Assembly: GCF_900115475.1 (NCBI RefSeq)
Contig: NZ_FOWP01000001.1
Span: 310,001-374,000, forward strand
DNA: 64,000 bases
Direction of reading: 5' to 3'
Source: Ectopseudomonas composti
Lineage (GTDB): Bacteria > Pseudomonadota > Gammaproteobacteria > Pseudomonadales > Pseudomonadaceae
The stretch's first letter is position 1. Every line of letters starts with the position of its first letter. A program made the position numbers and the translations under genes. Under the pieces are notes generated by a model that worked only from the letters and a program-made list of their open reading frames with translations, was not told where the DNA came from and searched no databases. Below, in pieces: positions 52,836-62,539 of the stretch.

Positions 52836-54113
52836 ATGAGCGAAAGCCACGTCACCCAGTGCCCCCATTGCCGTACCAGCTTCCGCGTCAGCCAGGCACA
52901 GCTGGCCGCCGCCCATGGCGCAGTACGCTGTGGCGCCTGCCTGCACGTGTTCAACGCCGCCGAGCAGCTGTTCGGCCCGCGCGCGAGCACACCTGCGCCA
53001 GCGGTCGTCAAAACGGCAACTGCCCCGGTCAGCAAGGTTCAAGCCGACGCCAGCAGCAAGCCGACAGCGACGAAGCCTGCCGATGACACGCTGTGGATCC
53101 ATGACGACCTCGACCTGGACAGCCTCGACCTCGACGAGGAGCTGGCCAGGCTGGAAGAGCAGGAACAACAGCTGTCGCAGCAGTTCCTTGCACTGGAGCG
53201 GGCACCTCGCTACGCCGAGAACTTCGACCGTCACCAGGCGGACGAGCGCGAAGAAGCACATGACGAAGCCTGGGCAGAAGCGCTGCTGCGTGACGAGCCG
53301 GTAAAGCGCGAACGCGCCAGCTTCGAGCTGCAACCAAGCGACAAACTGCCTGAGCCTACCGCTGCAAGCGAGCCCGAAGCGGCCATTGAATTCGTCACGC
53401 CCGCCACCCCGAGCAAGCAGCCTGTTGCCGATGAGTTCGATGCAAGCGATGAACCGCGCCTGGGCAGTCTCGATGAAGAACCGCACGAGCAAGAGCGACA
53501 GGACGAAGAACTGCGCAGCGAACGCGAAGAACCCAAGGCCACGCGCAACGAGCCGGGGCTGCGTGAAGAACGCCTGTTCGAACTGGACGACGAACCACTA
53601 CAGCTCGACTGGCAGCAGCCACAGGGCAGGTCGTGGGGACGCTTGTTCGGCTGGAGCCTGCTCAATCTGCTGGCGGCGGGCGGCCTGCTGGCGCAGTACG
53701 CCGCCTACAACTTCGATGAACTGGCGCGCCAGGATCGCTATCGCCCCTGGTTCGAACAGCTGTGCCCGAACATCGGCTGCACCCTGCCATCGAAAGTCGA
53801 CATCGGTCAGATTCGCAGCAGCAACCTGGTGGTGCGCAGCCACCCCGAGTTCTCCGGCGCGCTGATCGTCGACGCCATCCTGTATAACCGCGCCTCGTTC
53901 GCCCAACCCTTCCCGCTGCTGGAAATGCGCTTCGCCGACCTGGGCGGGCAACTGGTCGCCAGTCGTCGCTTCAAACCCAGCGAGTACCTCGCCGGCGAAC
54001 TCGCAGGGCAGAGCGAAATGCCGCCGCAAACGCCCATTCACATCTCCCTGGACATCCTCGATCCGGGCCCGCGCGCCGTGAACTACAGCCTCAGCTTCCA
54101 CTCCCCCGAGTAG
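52836..54113 (+). CDS. DUF3426 zinc-ribbon membrane protein
   Basis: A 425-residue protein. The N-terminus is an MJ0042-type zinc ribbon (CPHCRTSF and RCGACLHVF, two CxxC pairs). It is followed by a long acidic, Glu/Asp-rich low-complexity region (about 90-270), one TM helix (LFGWSLLNLLAAGGLLAQYAA split, about 277-297) and a C-terminal periplasmic DUF3426 domain. Function is unknown. It occupies the PA4851 position between prmA and dusB and may have been annotated as a TonB-like protein elsewhere. Confidence 0.85.
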   Translation: MSESHVTQCPHCRTSFRVSQAQLAAAHGAVRCGACLHVFNAAEQLFGPRASTPAPAVVKTATAPVSKVQADASSKPTATKPADDTLWIHDDLDLDSLDLDEELARLEEQEQQLSQQFLALERAPRYAENFDRHQADEREEAHDEAWAEALLRDEPVKRERASFELQPSDKLPEPTAASEPEAAIEFVTPATPSKQPVADEFDASDEPRLGSLDEEPHEQERQDEELRSEREEPKATRNEPGLREERLFELDDEPLQLDWQQPQGRSWGRLFGWSLLNLLAAGGLLAQYAAYNFDELARQDRYRPWFEQLCPNIGCTLPSKVDIGQIRSSNLVVRSHPEFSGALIVDAILYNRASFAQPFPLLEMRFADLGGQLVASRRFKPSEYLAGELAGQSEMPPQTPIHISLDILDPGPRAVNYSLSFHSPE

Positions 54114-54342
54114 CCTGGAGACGCCGCGACCGGTGGTCGCAGGCCTTCCATCTAACTACTGGCGATAAGCCCATAGCTGTTCAGAATTTGTTCAAAACGA
54201 CCTTTATCCGGTCATCCAGAGCGGGTATCATGCCCACCCTTTCGCGAGCACCGACCCACCACCGTTCCCCCTGAGGAAACAGTGGCGTGTGGGTGTCGAG
54301 CGCCCTTTGTCTCAACTGCGCACCAACAAGCAGGGACGCCCC

Positions 54343-55341
54343 ATGTCGGCCCCACGTATTGGCCCCTACACATTGCCCAATCGGTTAATCCTGGCTCCCA
54401 TGGCCGGCGTCACCGATCGCCCGTTCCGCCAGCTGTGTCGCCGTCTCGGCGCCGGCCTGGTGGTGTCGGAGATGGTCACCAGCGATGTGCGCCTGTGGAA
54501 TAGCCGCAAGTCCAGCCTGCGTTTGCTGCACGCGGGTGATCCCGAGCCGCGCTCGGTACAGATCGCCGGCGGTGACCCGCAGATGATGGCCGAGGCGGCG
54601 CGCAAGAACGTCGAGCTGGGTGCGCAGATCATCGACATCAACATGGGCTGCCCGGCCAAGAAGGTCTGTAATAAGGCCGCCGGCTCCGCGCTGCTGCGTG
54701 ACGAGCCGCTGGTACGGGAAATCCTCGATGCCGTGGTCGCTGCAGTTGATGTACCGGTAACCCTGAAGATCCGTACCGGCTGGGATCGGCAGAACAAGAA
54801 CGGCATTAGCGTGGCGAAAATCGCCGAAGACGCCGGCATTGCTGCGCTGTCCGTACACGGTCGTACCCGCGCCGACCTTTATACCGGCGAAGCCGAGTAC
54901 GACACCATCGCCGCCATCAAGCAGGCGATATCGATTCCGGTGTTCGCCAATGGCGACATCGACTCCCCACAAAAAGCCAAGGCCGTGCTCGACGCTACCG
55001 GCGCCGATGCCCTGCTGATCGGTCGCGCCGCTCAGGGTCGGCCGTGGATATTCCGTGAAATCGAGCACTACCTGCGCACCGGCGAAACCCTGCCGGCACC
55101 GGGCCTGCTCGAAGTGGAACGCATTCTGCTGGAACACCTTGCCGCACTGCACGCCTTCTATGGCGATTTGATGGGCGTACGCATCGCCCGCAAGCATGTC
55201 GGCTGGTATCTCGCAACCCTGCCGGGCGCCAGGGAGTTTCGCGCCCAGTTCAACCGTCTGGACAGTACGGACGCACAGTGCGCCAACGTTCGCGAGTTCT
55301 TCAGCGAACGGCATAACGATGGAAACGAGGTGGCCGCATGA
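54343..55341 (+). CDS. dusB: tRNA-dihydrouridine synthase B
   Basis: A 332-residue FMN enzyme reducing uridine in tRNA. It has [39 protein letters not shown] with the catalytic Cys, [11 protein letters not shown] and GRAAQGRPW. The ATG at 54343 follows AGGGA and gives the family N-terminus. Its stop overlaps the fis start by 4 nt (ATGA), the arrangement seen widely in gammaproteobacteria. Confidence 0.97.
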   Translation: MSAPRIGPYTLPNRLILAPMAGVTDRPFRQLCRRLGAGLVVSEMVTSDVRLWNSRKSSLRLLHAGDPEPRSVQIAGGDPQMMAEAARKNVELGAQIIDINMGCPAKKVCNKAAGSALLRDEPLVREILDAVVAAVDVPVTLKIRTGWDRQNKNGISVAKIAEDAGIAALSVHGRTRADLYTGEAEYDTIAAIKQAISIPVFANGDIDSPQKAKAVLDATGADALLIGRAAQGRPWIFREIEHYLRTGETLPAPGLLEVERILLEHLAALHAFYGDLMGVRIARKHVGWYLATLPGAREFRAQFNRLDSTDAQCANVREFFSERHNDGNEVAA

Positions 55342-55658
55342 CGTTGATGACAGAGACCCTAGTGAGTGGAATTGCACCCGTGAGTGACAACACCAGCCTT
55401 AAACAGCACCTGAACACGCCGAGCGAAGAGGGCCAGACCCTGCGCGGCGCCGTGGAGAAGGCGCTGCACAATTACTTCGCCCACCTCGAAGGCGCGGACG
55501 TCACCGACGTGTACAACCTGGTGCTCACCGAAGTCGAAGCGCCGCTGCTGGAAACCGTCATGAATCACGTGAAAGGTAACCAGACCAAGGCTTCCGAACT
55601 GCTCGGCCTGAACCGTGGCACGCTGCGCAAGAAGCTCAAGCAATACGATCTGCTGTAA
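55338..55658 (+). CDS. fis: DNA-binding protein Fis
   Basis: A 106-residue nucleoid protein. The C-terminal [24 protein letters not shown] is the Fis recognition region. The N-terminal [19 protein letters not shown] part forms the dimer core and beta-hairpin. It bends DNA and acts in growth-phase control of rRNA and other promoters. It is translationally coupled to dusB and followed by a strong terminator. Confidence 0.97.
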   Translation: MTLMTETLVSGIAPVSDNTSLKQHLNTPSEEGQTLRGAVEKALHNYFAHLEGADVTDVYNLVLTEVEAPLLETVMNHVKGNQTKASELLGLNRGTLRKKLKQYDLL

Positions 55659-55676
55659 CCCCGAACTCCCGAAAAG

Positions 55677-55702
55677 GGCGGCCCGCATGAGCCGCCTTTT
55701 TT
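55677..55702 (+). terminator. Rho-independent terminator after fis
   Basis: GGCGGC-ccgcatga-GCCGCC followed by six T, with AAAAG upstream extending the stem. It lies 18 bp after the fis stop and separates dusB-fis from purH. Confidence 0.88.
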
Positions 55703-55732
55703 GCTGATATCCCCGCTCTGATGGATAGTGAA

Positions 55733-57340
55733 ATGACCGACCAGACCACCCTTCTGCCCGTCCGCCGCGCGCTGATCAGCGTTTCCGACAAGACCGGCGT
55801 CCTCGAATTTGCTCGCGAACTGGCAGCACTCGGTGTCGAGATTCTCTCCACCGGCGGCACCTACAAGCTGCTCAAGGACAACGGCGTAGCCGCAGTAGAA
55901 GTGGCTGACTACACCGGCTTCCCGGAGATGATGGACGGCCGCGTGAAGACCCTGCACCCGAAGATCCACGGCGGCATCCTCGGCCGTCGTGCCCTCGACG
56001 GTGCGGTGATGGACGAGCACGGCATCAAGCCGATCGACCTGGTCGCGGTCAACCTCTACCCCTTCGAAGCCACCGTGGCCAAGCCTGATTGCGATCTCGC
56101 TGACGCCATCGAGAACATCGACATCGGCGGCCCGACCATGGTCCGTTCGGCGGCGAAAAACCACAAAGACGTCGCCATCGTGGTCAACACCGGCGACTAT
56201 GCCGGCATCGTCGCTTCGCTCAAGGCCGGCGGCCTGAGCTACGCCCAGCGCTTCGACCTGGCCCTCAAGGCTTTCGAACACACCGCTGCCTACGACGGCA
56301 TGATCGCCAACTACCTGGGCACCATCGACCAGGCACGTGACGCGCTGTCCACCGAAGGCCGTGGCGCCTTCCCGCGCACCTTCAACAGCCAGTTCGTCAA
56401 GGTGCAGGAAATGCGCTACGGCGAGAACCCGCACCAGAGCGCGGCGTTCTACGTCGAGGCGAAGAAGGGCGAAGCCAGCGTCTCCACCGCCGTGCAGCTG
56501 CAGGGCAAGGAACTGTCGTTCAACAACGTCGCCGACACCGACGCCGCGCTGGAATGCGTGAAGAGCTTCGTCAAGCCAGCCTGCGTCATCGTCAAGCACG
56601 CCAACCCCTGCGGCGTCGCCGTGGTACCGGAAGACGAAGGCGGCATCCGCAAGGCCTACGACCTGGCCTACGCCACCGACACCGAATCGGCGTTTGGCGG
56701 CATCATCGCCTTCAACCGCGAGCTGGATGGCGAAACCGCCCAGGCCATCGTCGAGCGTCAGTTCGTCGAAGTGATCATCGCCCCGAAAATCAGCGCTGCC
56801 GCCCGTGCAGTGGTGGCTGCCAAGGCCAACGTGCGCCTGCTCGAGTGCGGCGAGTGGCCAGCCGAGCGCACCGCCGGTTGGGACTTCAAGCGCGTCAACG
56901 GTGGCCTGCTGGTGCAGAGCCGCGATATCGGCATGATCAAGGCCGAAGACCTGAAGATCGTTACCCAGCGCGCGCCGAGCGAGCAGGAAATCCACGACCT
57001 GATCTTCGCCTGGAAAGTGGCCAAGTTCGTCAAATCCAACGCCATCGTCTACGCCAAGAACCGCCAGACCGTCGGCGTCGGCGCCGGCCAGATGAGCCGC
57101 GTCAACTCCGCCCGTATCGCCGCGATCAAGGCCGAGCACGCCGGCCTGCCAGTACCGGGCGCAGTCATGGCCTCGGACGCCTTCTTCCCCTTCCGCGACG
57201 GCATCGACAACGCCGCCAAGGCCGGTATCACCGCGGTGATCCAGCCAGGCGGTTCGATGCGCGACAACGAAGTGATCGCCGCTGCCGACGAAGCTGGCAT
57301 TGCCATGGTGTTTACCTCGATGCGTCACTTCCGCCATTGA
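55733..57340 (+). CDS. purH: Bifunctional AICAR transformylase / IMP cyclohydrolase
   Basis: A 535-residue enzyme for the last two steps of IMP synthesis. The N-terminal cyclohydrolase has [11 protein letters not shown] and [16 protein letters not shown]. The transformylase has the conserved [10 protein letters not shown] and [13 protein letters not shown] chose 55733 because MTDQTT is the Pseudomonas N-terminus; 55721 lacks an SD. A 107-bp repeat separates it from purD, the next enzyme gene of the same pathway. Confidence 0.97.
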   Translation: MTDQTTLLPVRRALISVSDKTGVLEFARELAALGVEILSTGGTYKLLKDNGVAAVEVADYTGFPEMMDGRVKTLHPKIHGGILGRRALDGAVMDEHGIKPIDLVAVNLYPFEATVAKPDCDLADAIENIDIGGPTMVRSAAKNHKDVAIVVNTGDYAGIVASLKAGGLSYAQRFDLALKAFEHTAAYDGMIANYLGTIDQARDALSTEGRGAFPRTFNSQFVKVQEMRYGENPHQSAAFYVEAKKGEASVSTAVQLQGKELSFNNVADTDAALECVKSFVKPACVIVKHANPCGVAVVPEDEGGIRKAYDLAYATDTESAFGGIIAFNRELDGETAQAIVERQFVEVIIAPKISAAARAVVAAKANVRLLECGEWPAERTAGWDFKRVNGGLLVQSRDIGMIKAEDLKIVTQRAPSEQEIHDLIFAWKVAKFVKSNAIVYAKNRQTVGVGAGQMSRVNSARIAAIKAEHAGLPVPGAVMASDAFFPFRDGIDNAAKAGITAVIQPGGSMRDNEVIAAADEAGIAMVFTSMRHFRH

Positions 57341-57344
57341 GGGT

Positions 57345-57451
57345 GATCGTTCCCACGCGGCGCGTGGGTATGCAGCCCGAGACGCTCCGCGTCTCAAAGC
57401 CGGACGCAGAGCGTCCACAGTGACATTCCCACGCAGAGCGTGGGAACGATC
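57345..57451. repeat. 107-bp multi-hairpin element between purH and purD
   Basis: The ends gatcgttcccacgc..gcgtggg and cccacgc..gcgtgggaacgatc are 24-nt inverted copies differing only in the central three bases. Between them lie two more hairpins, GAGACGC/GCGTCTC and GGACGC/GCGTCC. It starts 5 bp after the purH stop and ends 1 bp before the purD SD (AGGAGA, 57453-57458). No ORF. It resembles dispersed Pseudomonas repeats. Confidence 0.8.
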
Positions 57452-57463
57452 CAGGAGAATGCA

Positions 57464-58753
57464 ATGAACGTACTGATCATCGGCAGCGGCGGTCGTGAAC
57501 ACGCCCTGGCCTGGAAAGTGGCGCAGGACAAGCGCGTCGAGAAAGTCTTCGTCGCCCCGGGCAACGCCGGCACTGCGGTGGAAGCCAAATGCGAGAACGT
57601 CGCCATCGACGTACTGGCCATCGAACAGCTGGCCGACTTCGCCGAGAAGAACGTGCAACTGACCATCGTCGGCCCGGAAGCGCCGCTGGTCAAAGGTGTG
57701 GTCGACCTGTTCCGCAGCCGCAAACTGGACATCTTCGGCCCCACCGCCGCCGCTGCCCAGCTGGAAGGCTCCAAGGCCTTCACCAAGGACTTCCTGGCAC
57801 GCCAGCAGATCCCCACTGCCGACTACCAGAACTTCACCGAGATCGAGCCTGCGCTGGCTTACCTGCGCGAGAAAGGCGCACCGATCGTGATCAAGGCAGA
57901 CGGCCTGGCTGCCGGCAAAGGCGTGATCGTCGCCATGACCTTGCAGGAAGCCGAAGACGCGGTGCGCGACATGCTCGCTGGCAACGCCTTCGGTGAAGCT
58001 GGTTCGCGCGTGGTGATCGAGGAGTTCCTCGACGGCGAAGAAGCCAGCTTCATCGTCATGGTCGACGGCGAAAATGTATTGCCGATGGCCACCAGCCAGG
58101 ATCACAAACGCGTTGGCGATGCCGACAGCGGCCCGAATACCGGCGGCATGGGCGCATACTCCCCGGCTCCGGTGGTCACCGCCGAGGTGCACAAGCGGGT
58201 GATGGACGAGGTGATCTACCCCACCGTGCGTGGCATGGCCAGCGAAGGCAACGTCTACACCGGCTTCCTCTATGCCGGCCTGATGATCGACAAGGCGGGC
58301 AAGCCCAAGGTCATCGAGTTCAACTGCCGCTTCGGCGACCCAGAAACCCAACCGATCATGTGCCGCCTGGAAAGCTCCCTGGTGCTGCTGGTCGAGGCTG
58401 CCCTGGCCAAGGCACTGGACAAGGTCGAAGCGACCTGGGATCCGCGACCGACCGTGGGCGTGGTACTGGCTGCCGGTGGCTACCCGGGCGACTACGCCAA
58501 GGGCGATGTCATCGAAGGTCTGGATGAAGCCGCCCAGCTCGACGGCAAGGTGTTCCACGCCGGTACTGCGCTGAAAGACGGCCAGATCGTCACCGCAGGC
58601 GGTCGCGTGCTGTGCGCCACCGCCATCGGCGCCAGTGTTGCCGATGCCCAGCAGCAGGCCTACCGCCTGGCCGAGAAAATTCGCTGGAACGGCATGTTCC
58701 ATCGTAACGACATCGGCTATCGGGCCATTGCCCGCGAGCGCGGCGAGAGCTGA
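57464..58753 (+). CDS. purD: Phosphoribosylamine-glycine ligase
   Basis: A 429-residue ATP-grasp enzyme making glycinamide ribonucleotide. It shows MNVLIIGSGGREHALAWK, GPEAPLVKGVVD, IKADGLAAGKGV and NCRFGDPETQPIM. The SD AGGAGA directly adjoins the 107-bp repeat. A 10-bp perfect stem without a T run lies 18 bp after its stop (58771-58804). Confidence 0.97.
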   Translation: MNVLIIGSGGREHALAWKVAQDKRVEKVFVAPGNAGTAVEAKCENVAIDVLAIEQLADFAEKNVQLTIVGPEAPLVKGVVDLFRSRKLDIFGPTAAAAQLEGSKAFTKDFLARQQIPTADYQNFTEIEPALAYLREKGAPIVIKADGLAAGKGVIVAMTLQEAEDAVRDMLAGNAFGEAGSRVVIEEFLDGEEASFIVMVDGENVLPMATSQDHKRVGDADSGPNTGGMGAYSPAPVVTAEVHKRVMDEVIYPTVRGMASEGNVYTGFLYAGLMIDKAGKPKVIEFNCRFGDPETQPIMCRLESSLVLLVEAALAKALDKVEATWDPRPTVGVVLAAGGYPGDYAKGDVIEGLDEAAQLDGKVFHAGTALKDGQIVTAGGRVLCATAIGASVADAQQQAYRLAEKIRWNGMFHRNDIGYRAIARERGES

Positions 58754-58770
58754 TCGTTTGAGCGAAAATG

Positions 58771-58804
58771 CGGCACAAACAAGGCAAAATCGCTGTTTGT
58801 GCCG
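58771..58804. other. Perfect 10-bp stem-loop between purD and retS
   Basis: CGGCACAAAC (58771-58780) and GTTTGTGCCG (58795-58804) pair perfectly around a 14-nt loop. No T run follows, so it is not a classic terminator. It lies just upstream of the retS -10 and could be a weak terminator or an operator. Confidence 0.5.
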
Positions 58805-58828
58805 TATTCCCCCGAGCAAATGCTTGGC

Positions 58829-58834
58829 TATAAT
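58829..58834 (+). promoter_or_regulatory. Candidate sigma-70 -10 element of retS
   Basis: TATAAT matches the -10 consensus exactly, 29 bp before the GTG start of retS. The -35 position (58806-58811) reads ATTCCC and is poor, so activity probably depends on an activator or other contacts. Confidence 0.5.
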
Positions 58835-58862
58835 CCGGCCACTCATTTAGAAGGATTTGCCC

Positions 58863-61649
58863 GTGCGCCGGCCCAGGATTGCCATCGGACTACTCGCCAG
58901 CTTGCTGCTGTTCGGCCTTGCCCTGACAGCCACGGCGAACACAGCCCAGAGCGGCGTACAGGGCTGGTCCTATCTGGTCGACGCCAGCGCTCGCCTGGGT
59001 CTAGAGGAGGTACGCGCCCAGCGCCAGCAGTTCAAACCCCTCAGCAAGCAATCCTTCACCTTCCCGCCCAGTGACCACGCTGTCTGGCTGCGTGCTGAGT
59101 TCGCACCGCAGCAGCAACCCGCCTGGCTGTGGATCTTTTCACCACGGGTGCAGTACCTCGATTACTACCTGCTGAGAGACGGTGTGCTGGAGCAGAACCT
59201 GCACACCGGCGAGGCCATGCCGCTGGATTCGCGACCGCTGCCGTCGCGCTTCTACCTGATGCCGTTGCCAAATGACGGCCAGGCCCGCGTCGCCTATGTC
59301 CGCCTGACCTCCAACCACCCGCTGATGACCTGGTTCAAGGTCATGGATCAGGCTGAGCTGGTCAGCCTGGAAAAGCCCGCCTACCTCTATGGCATGCTGT
59401 TCGGCGCCCTGCTGCTGCTGACCCTGTACAACCTCATTCGCTTCATCTACAGCCGCAGCGCCAGTGGTCTGTGGCTGGCCGGGGTGAACATCGGCCTGGC
59501 CGTGTGTTCGTCGGCCAATCTCGGCATCTTTGCCCAGTGGCTGCCCAGCTTGGGCTACAACCAGTCACTGATCGCCGACCTCTCTGCCCTGTTCGCCGCC
59601 TTCAGCGCCCTGGCTTTTGGCCTGAGTTTCATGCACGGCACGCCAGTACAGCACAGCCCACTGAACCGTCTGCTGCGGGGTAATGCCCTACTGCTCCTGG
59701 CCTATGCGCTGTGCATCGTCGTCACCGGTCTGTTCTGGTACAGCTCGCTGGTCTACCTGCTGGTGGCCCTGAGCGCGATCAACCTGCTGCTGGTGAGCGG
59801 CCTGCACTGGCGCGCCGGTTACCAGCCGGCACGCCTGATCGCCTTGGGCATGCTGGTGTTCAACATGGGCTTCGGTTTCTTCGTGCCGGTGCTGCTCGGC
59901 TTCGATCAGCTCAATCCGGGCTGGCTGGTGCTGGGCGTATTCAGCGTTGCCACTCTGGCCGGCCTGATCCTCAGCGTGTCGCTGACCGAGCGGCAGCGGC
60001 AGATCCAGCGCGACACCCTGCAGGAAAGCACCGCCCTGGCTGCCAGCAGTGCCGAGCTGAAGGCCAAGGCCGAGTTCCTGGCCAAGATCAGCCACGAGAT
60101 CCGTACGCCAATGAACGGCGTGCTGGGTATGACCGAGTTGCTGCTGGGCACGCCGCTGTCGGCCAAGCAGCGTGACTACGTGCAGACCATCCACAGCTCG
60201 GGCAACGAGCTGCTCACCCTGATCAACGAAATCCTCGACATTTCCAAGCTCGAGTCCGGACAGATCGAACTGGACGACGTGCAGTTCGACCTCGGCGCCC
60301 TGATCGAAGACTGCCTCGACATCTTCCGCGCCAAGGCCGAACAACAGCGCGTGGAGCTGATCAGTTTCATCCAGCCACAGGTGCCACGGGTGATCAGCGG
60401 TGACCCGACGCGCCTGCGCCAGGCTCTGTTGAGCCTGCTGGACAACGCCTTCAAGCAGACCGACGAGGGCGAGATTCTTCTGGTCGCCGCCCTCGACAGC
60501 AGCGACGGTCAACATCGTCTGCGCGTCGCCGTACAGGACAGCGGTCGTCCACTCCTGCCGGAGGAGCGCGACGCCCTGCTCAACGCCGAACTGCAGAGCC
60601 GCGACTTCCTCTCCGCCACCCGCCTGGGCGGGCGCCTCGGCCTGATCATCGCGCGCCAGTTGGTACGTCTGATGGGCGGCGAGTTCGGCATCCAGGGCAG
60701 CGGCAATCAGGGCACGACCCTGTGGCTGACCCTCCCGCTGGACGCCGCCCGCCTGGAACAACCGGAAGCCGACCTCGACAGCCCACTGCAGGGCGCGCGC
60801 CTGCTGGTAGTGGACGACAACGACACCTGCCGCAAGGTGCTGATGCAGCAATGCAACGCCTGGGGCATGCAGGTCAGTGCGGTCCCTTCCGGCAAGGAAG
60901 CCCTGGCCCTGCTGCGCACCAAGGCGCACATGCGCGAATACTTCGACGCAGTGCTGCTCGACCAGGACATGCCCGGCATGACCGGCATGCAGCTGGCCGC
61001 CAAGATCAAGGAAGACCCGAGCCTCAACCACGACATCCTGATCATCATGCTCACCGGCATCAGCAACGCGCCGAGCAAGGTGATTGCACGCAACGCCGGG
61101 ATCAAGCGCATCCTGGCCAAGCCGGTGGCCGGCTACACGCTCAAGACCACCCTGGCCGACGAATTGGCCCAGCGCCCCAACGACACCCCCGCCCAAGCAG
61201 CACCAACTCCGGTGAGTACGCCGCTGAACGTGCCGGCCGACTTCCGCATTCTGGTGGCCGAAGACAACAGCATCTCGACCAAGGTGATTCGCGGCATGCT
61301 CGGCAAGCTCAACCTCAAGCCGGACACCGCCAGCAACGGCGAGGAAGCCCTCAGCGCGATGAAGGCGCAGCCCTACGACCTGGTGCTGATGGACTGTGAA
61401 ATGCCGGTGCTCGACGGTTTCTCCGCCACCGAACAGCTACGCGCCTGGGAAAAGAGCGAGAAACGCCCGCGCACACCGGTGGTGGCGCTGACCGCGCATA
61501 TCCTCAGCGAACACAAGGAACGCGCGCGCGCTGTCGGCATGGATGGCCACATGTCCAAGCCAGTGGAGCTGTCGCAACTGCGCGAACTGATCGAGCACTG
61601 GATCGCCGAGCGCGAGCTGCGCCGCCAGCGTGATGCGCTGCCACACTGA
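58863..61649 (+). CDS. retS: Hybrid sensor kinase RetS
   Basis: A 928-residue hybrid kinase. It has a signal/TM helix, a periplasmic 7TMR-DISMED2 domain (about 30-165), seven TM helices (175-375), a histidine-kinase core with His411 in KISHEIRTPMNG and a degenerate ATP lid, then two receivers with Asp700 (LLDQDMPG) and Asp844 (LMDCEMPV). P. aeruginosa RetS has H424, D713 and D858, a near-constant offset. RetS blocks GacS and so favours acute over biofilm behaviour. GTG 58863 has AAGGA at 7 nt; TTG 58857 is too close to it. Confidence 0.95.
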   Translation: MRRPRIAIGLLASLLLFGLALTATANTAQSGVQGWSYLVDASARLGLEEVRAQRQQFKPLSKQSFTFPPSDHAVWLRAEFAPQQQPAWLWIFSPRVQYLDYYLLRDGVLEQNLHTGEAMPLDSRPLPSRFYLMPLPNDGQARVAYVRLTSNHPLMTWFKVMDQAELVSLEKPAYLYGMLFGALLLLTLYNLIRFIYSRSASGLWLAGVNIGLAVCSSANLGIFAQWLPSLGYNQSLIADLSALFAAFSALAFGLSFMHGTPVQHSPLNRLLRGNALLLLAYALCIVVTGLFWYSSLVYLLVALSAINLLLVSGLHWRAGYQPARLIALGMLVFNMGFGFFVPVLLGFDQLNPGWLVLGVFSVATLAGLILSVSLTERQRQIQRDTLQESTALAASSAELKAKAEFLAKISHEIRTPMNGVLGMTELLLGTPLSAKQRDYVQTIHSSGNELLTLINEILDISKLESGQIELDDVQFDLGALIEDCLDIFRAKAEQQRVELISFIQPQVPRVISGDPTRLRQALLSLLDNAFKQTDEGEILLVAALDSSDGQHRLRVAVQDSGRPLLPEERDALLNAELQSRDFLSATRLGGRLGLIIARQLVRLMGGEFGIQGSGNQGTTLWLTLPLDAARLEQPEADLDSPLQGARLLVVDDNDTCRKVLMQQCNAWGMQVSAVPSGKEALALLRTKAHMREYFDAVLLDQDMPGMTGMQLAAKIKEDPSLNHDILIIMLTGISNAPSKVIARNAGIKRILAKPVAGYTLKTTLADELAQRPNDTPAQAAPTPVSTPLNVPADFRILVAEDNSISTKVIRGMLGKLNLKPDTASNGEEALSAMKAQPYDLVLMDCEMPVLDGFSATEQLRAWEKSEKRPRTPVVALTAHILSEHKERARAVGMDGHMSKPVELSQLRELIEHWIAERELRRQRDALPH

Positions 61650-61691
61650 TAGTCTTCTTTACCTTTACTGCCTTTCTGCGAGCCTGCCACC

Positions 61692-62288
61692 ATGGCGTCC
61701 GAGTTGTTCAGCCTGTACCTGAAGATGCTGGTGCTCTACAGCCCCTTCTTCGTCCTCTCCTGTTTCATCGGCCTCAGCCGCGGTTATACCCTCAAGGAGC
61801 GCAAGCGCCTGGCCTGGAAGGTGGCGCTGGCCACACTGATCGCCAGCGTGCTGCTGTACCTGTTCGGCAAACACATCTTCACCCTATTCGGCATCACCAT
61901 CGACGCCTTCCGCATCGGCGCGGGATCGGTGCTGTTCATCTCCGCCCTCGGCATGGCCCAGGGCAAGTCAGCGGTGCAGACAGACAACGTGCAGCAGGAC
62001 GTGACCATCGTGCCGCTGACCATCCCCCTGACCGTTGGCCCCGGCACCATCGGCGCCCTGCTGCTGATGGGCGCGAGCCAGCCGCACTGGGACGACAAGC
62101 TGGTGGCCGTGGCGGCGATCTTCCTCGCCAGCCTCACCGTGGGCGTGGTGCTGTACCTTTCCAACCAGTTCGAGCGCCTGCTCGGCGACCAGGGGCTGCA
62201 GATCGTCAGCCGTTTGATGGGCCTGTTCGTCTGCGCCCTGGCCGCGCAGATCATCTTCACCGGGGTGAAGAACTACCTGGTGCCGTAA
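61692..62288 (+). CDS. MarC-family integral membrane protein
   Basis: A 198-residue protein with six hydrophobic helices. MarC/NAAT features are the N-terminal LYLKMLVLYSPFFVLSCF, the conserved TIPLTVGPGTIGALLLMG in the middle and the C-terminal SRLMGLFVCALAAQIIFTGV. The transported substrate is not established for the family. It lies 42 bp after retS in the position of PA4857. Confidence 0.85.
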   Translation: MASELFSLYLKMLVLYSPFFVLSCFIGLSRGYTLKERKRLAWKVALATLIASVLLYLFGKHIFTLFGITIDAFRIGAGSVLFISALGMAQGKSAVQTDNVQQDVTIVPLTIPLTVGPGTIGALLLMGASQPHWDDKLVAVAAIFLASLTVGVVLYLSNQFERLLGDQGLQIVSRLMGLFVCALAAQIIFTGVKNYLVP

Positions 62289-62309
62289 GACACCGGGCTT
62301 CGAGCCCTC

Positions 62310-62364
62310 GGTGCGCACGGCGCACCCTACCCCTCTCGATACCGTAGGGTGCGCTGTGCGCACC
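62310..62364. repeat. REP pair (GTAGGGTGCGC family) after marC-type gene
   Basis: GGTGCGCACGGCGCACCCTAC (62310-62330) and GTAGGGTGCGCTGTGCGCACC (62344-62364) are inverted copies with one mismatch and a 13-nt spacer. Each unit is a hairpin with a GTAG head. The heads point inward, opposite to the pair at 41222-41288. Confidence 0.85.
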
Positions 62365-62483
62365 GCCAGCGCCGAAGAGCCTGCACCATTCGCTTGCAGG
62401 TCAGCCCCACCTCGGTGCAACGCCTCTCGCCAAAGCCCCTGCCGCTGCCCTGAAATCCCCGAAAATAAAGGCTTTCGCAAAAC

Positions 62484-62498
62484 TGGCACCGTCATTGC
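62484..62498 (+). promoter_or_regulatory. Sigma-54 (RpoN) promoter of the allophanate hydrolase gene
   Basis: CTGGCAC-CGTCA-TTGCT matches the -24/-12 consensus, with GG at 62485-62486 and GC at 62497-62498, exactly 10 nt between them. The predicted start near 62510 leaves a 30-nt leader before the ATG. Nitrogen control by NtrC through RpoN is typical for urea and guanidine breakdown genes. Confidence 0.8.
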
Positions 62499-62539
62499 TC
62501 TAGCGATTCCAACTTGGATACAAGATGGAATCTCGAAGC

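Noticed and set aside
55565..58846. A 1093-codon open frame on the minus strand across purH and purD
   Set aside because: It lies opposite two well-recognised purine genes and its translation is typical of antisense reading of GC-rich codons (His/Asp/Val/Gly-rich, no motif). It is a shadow.
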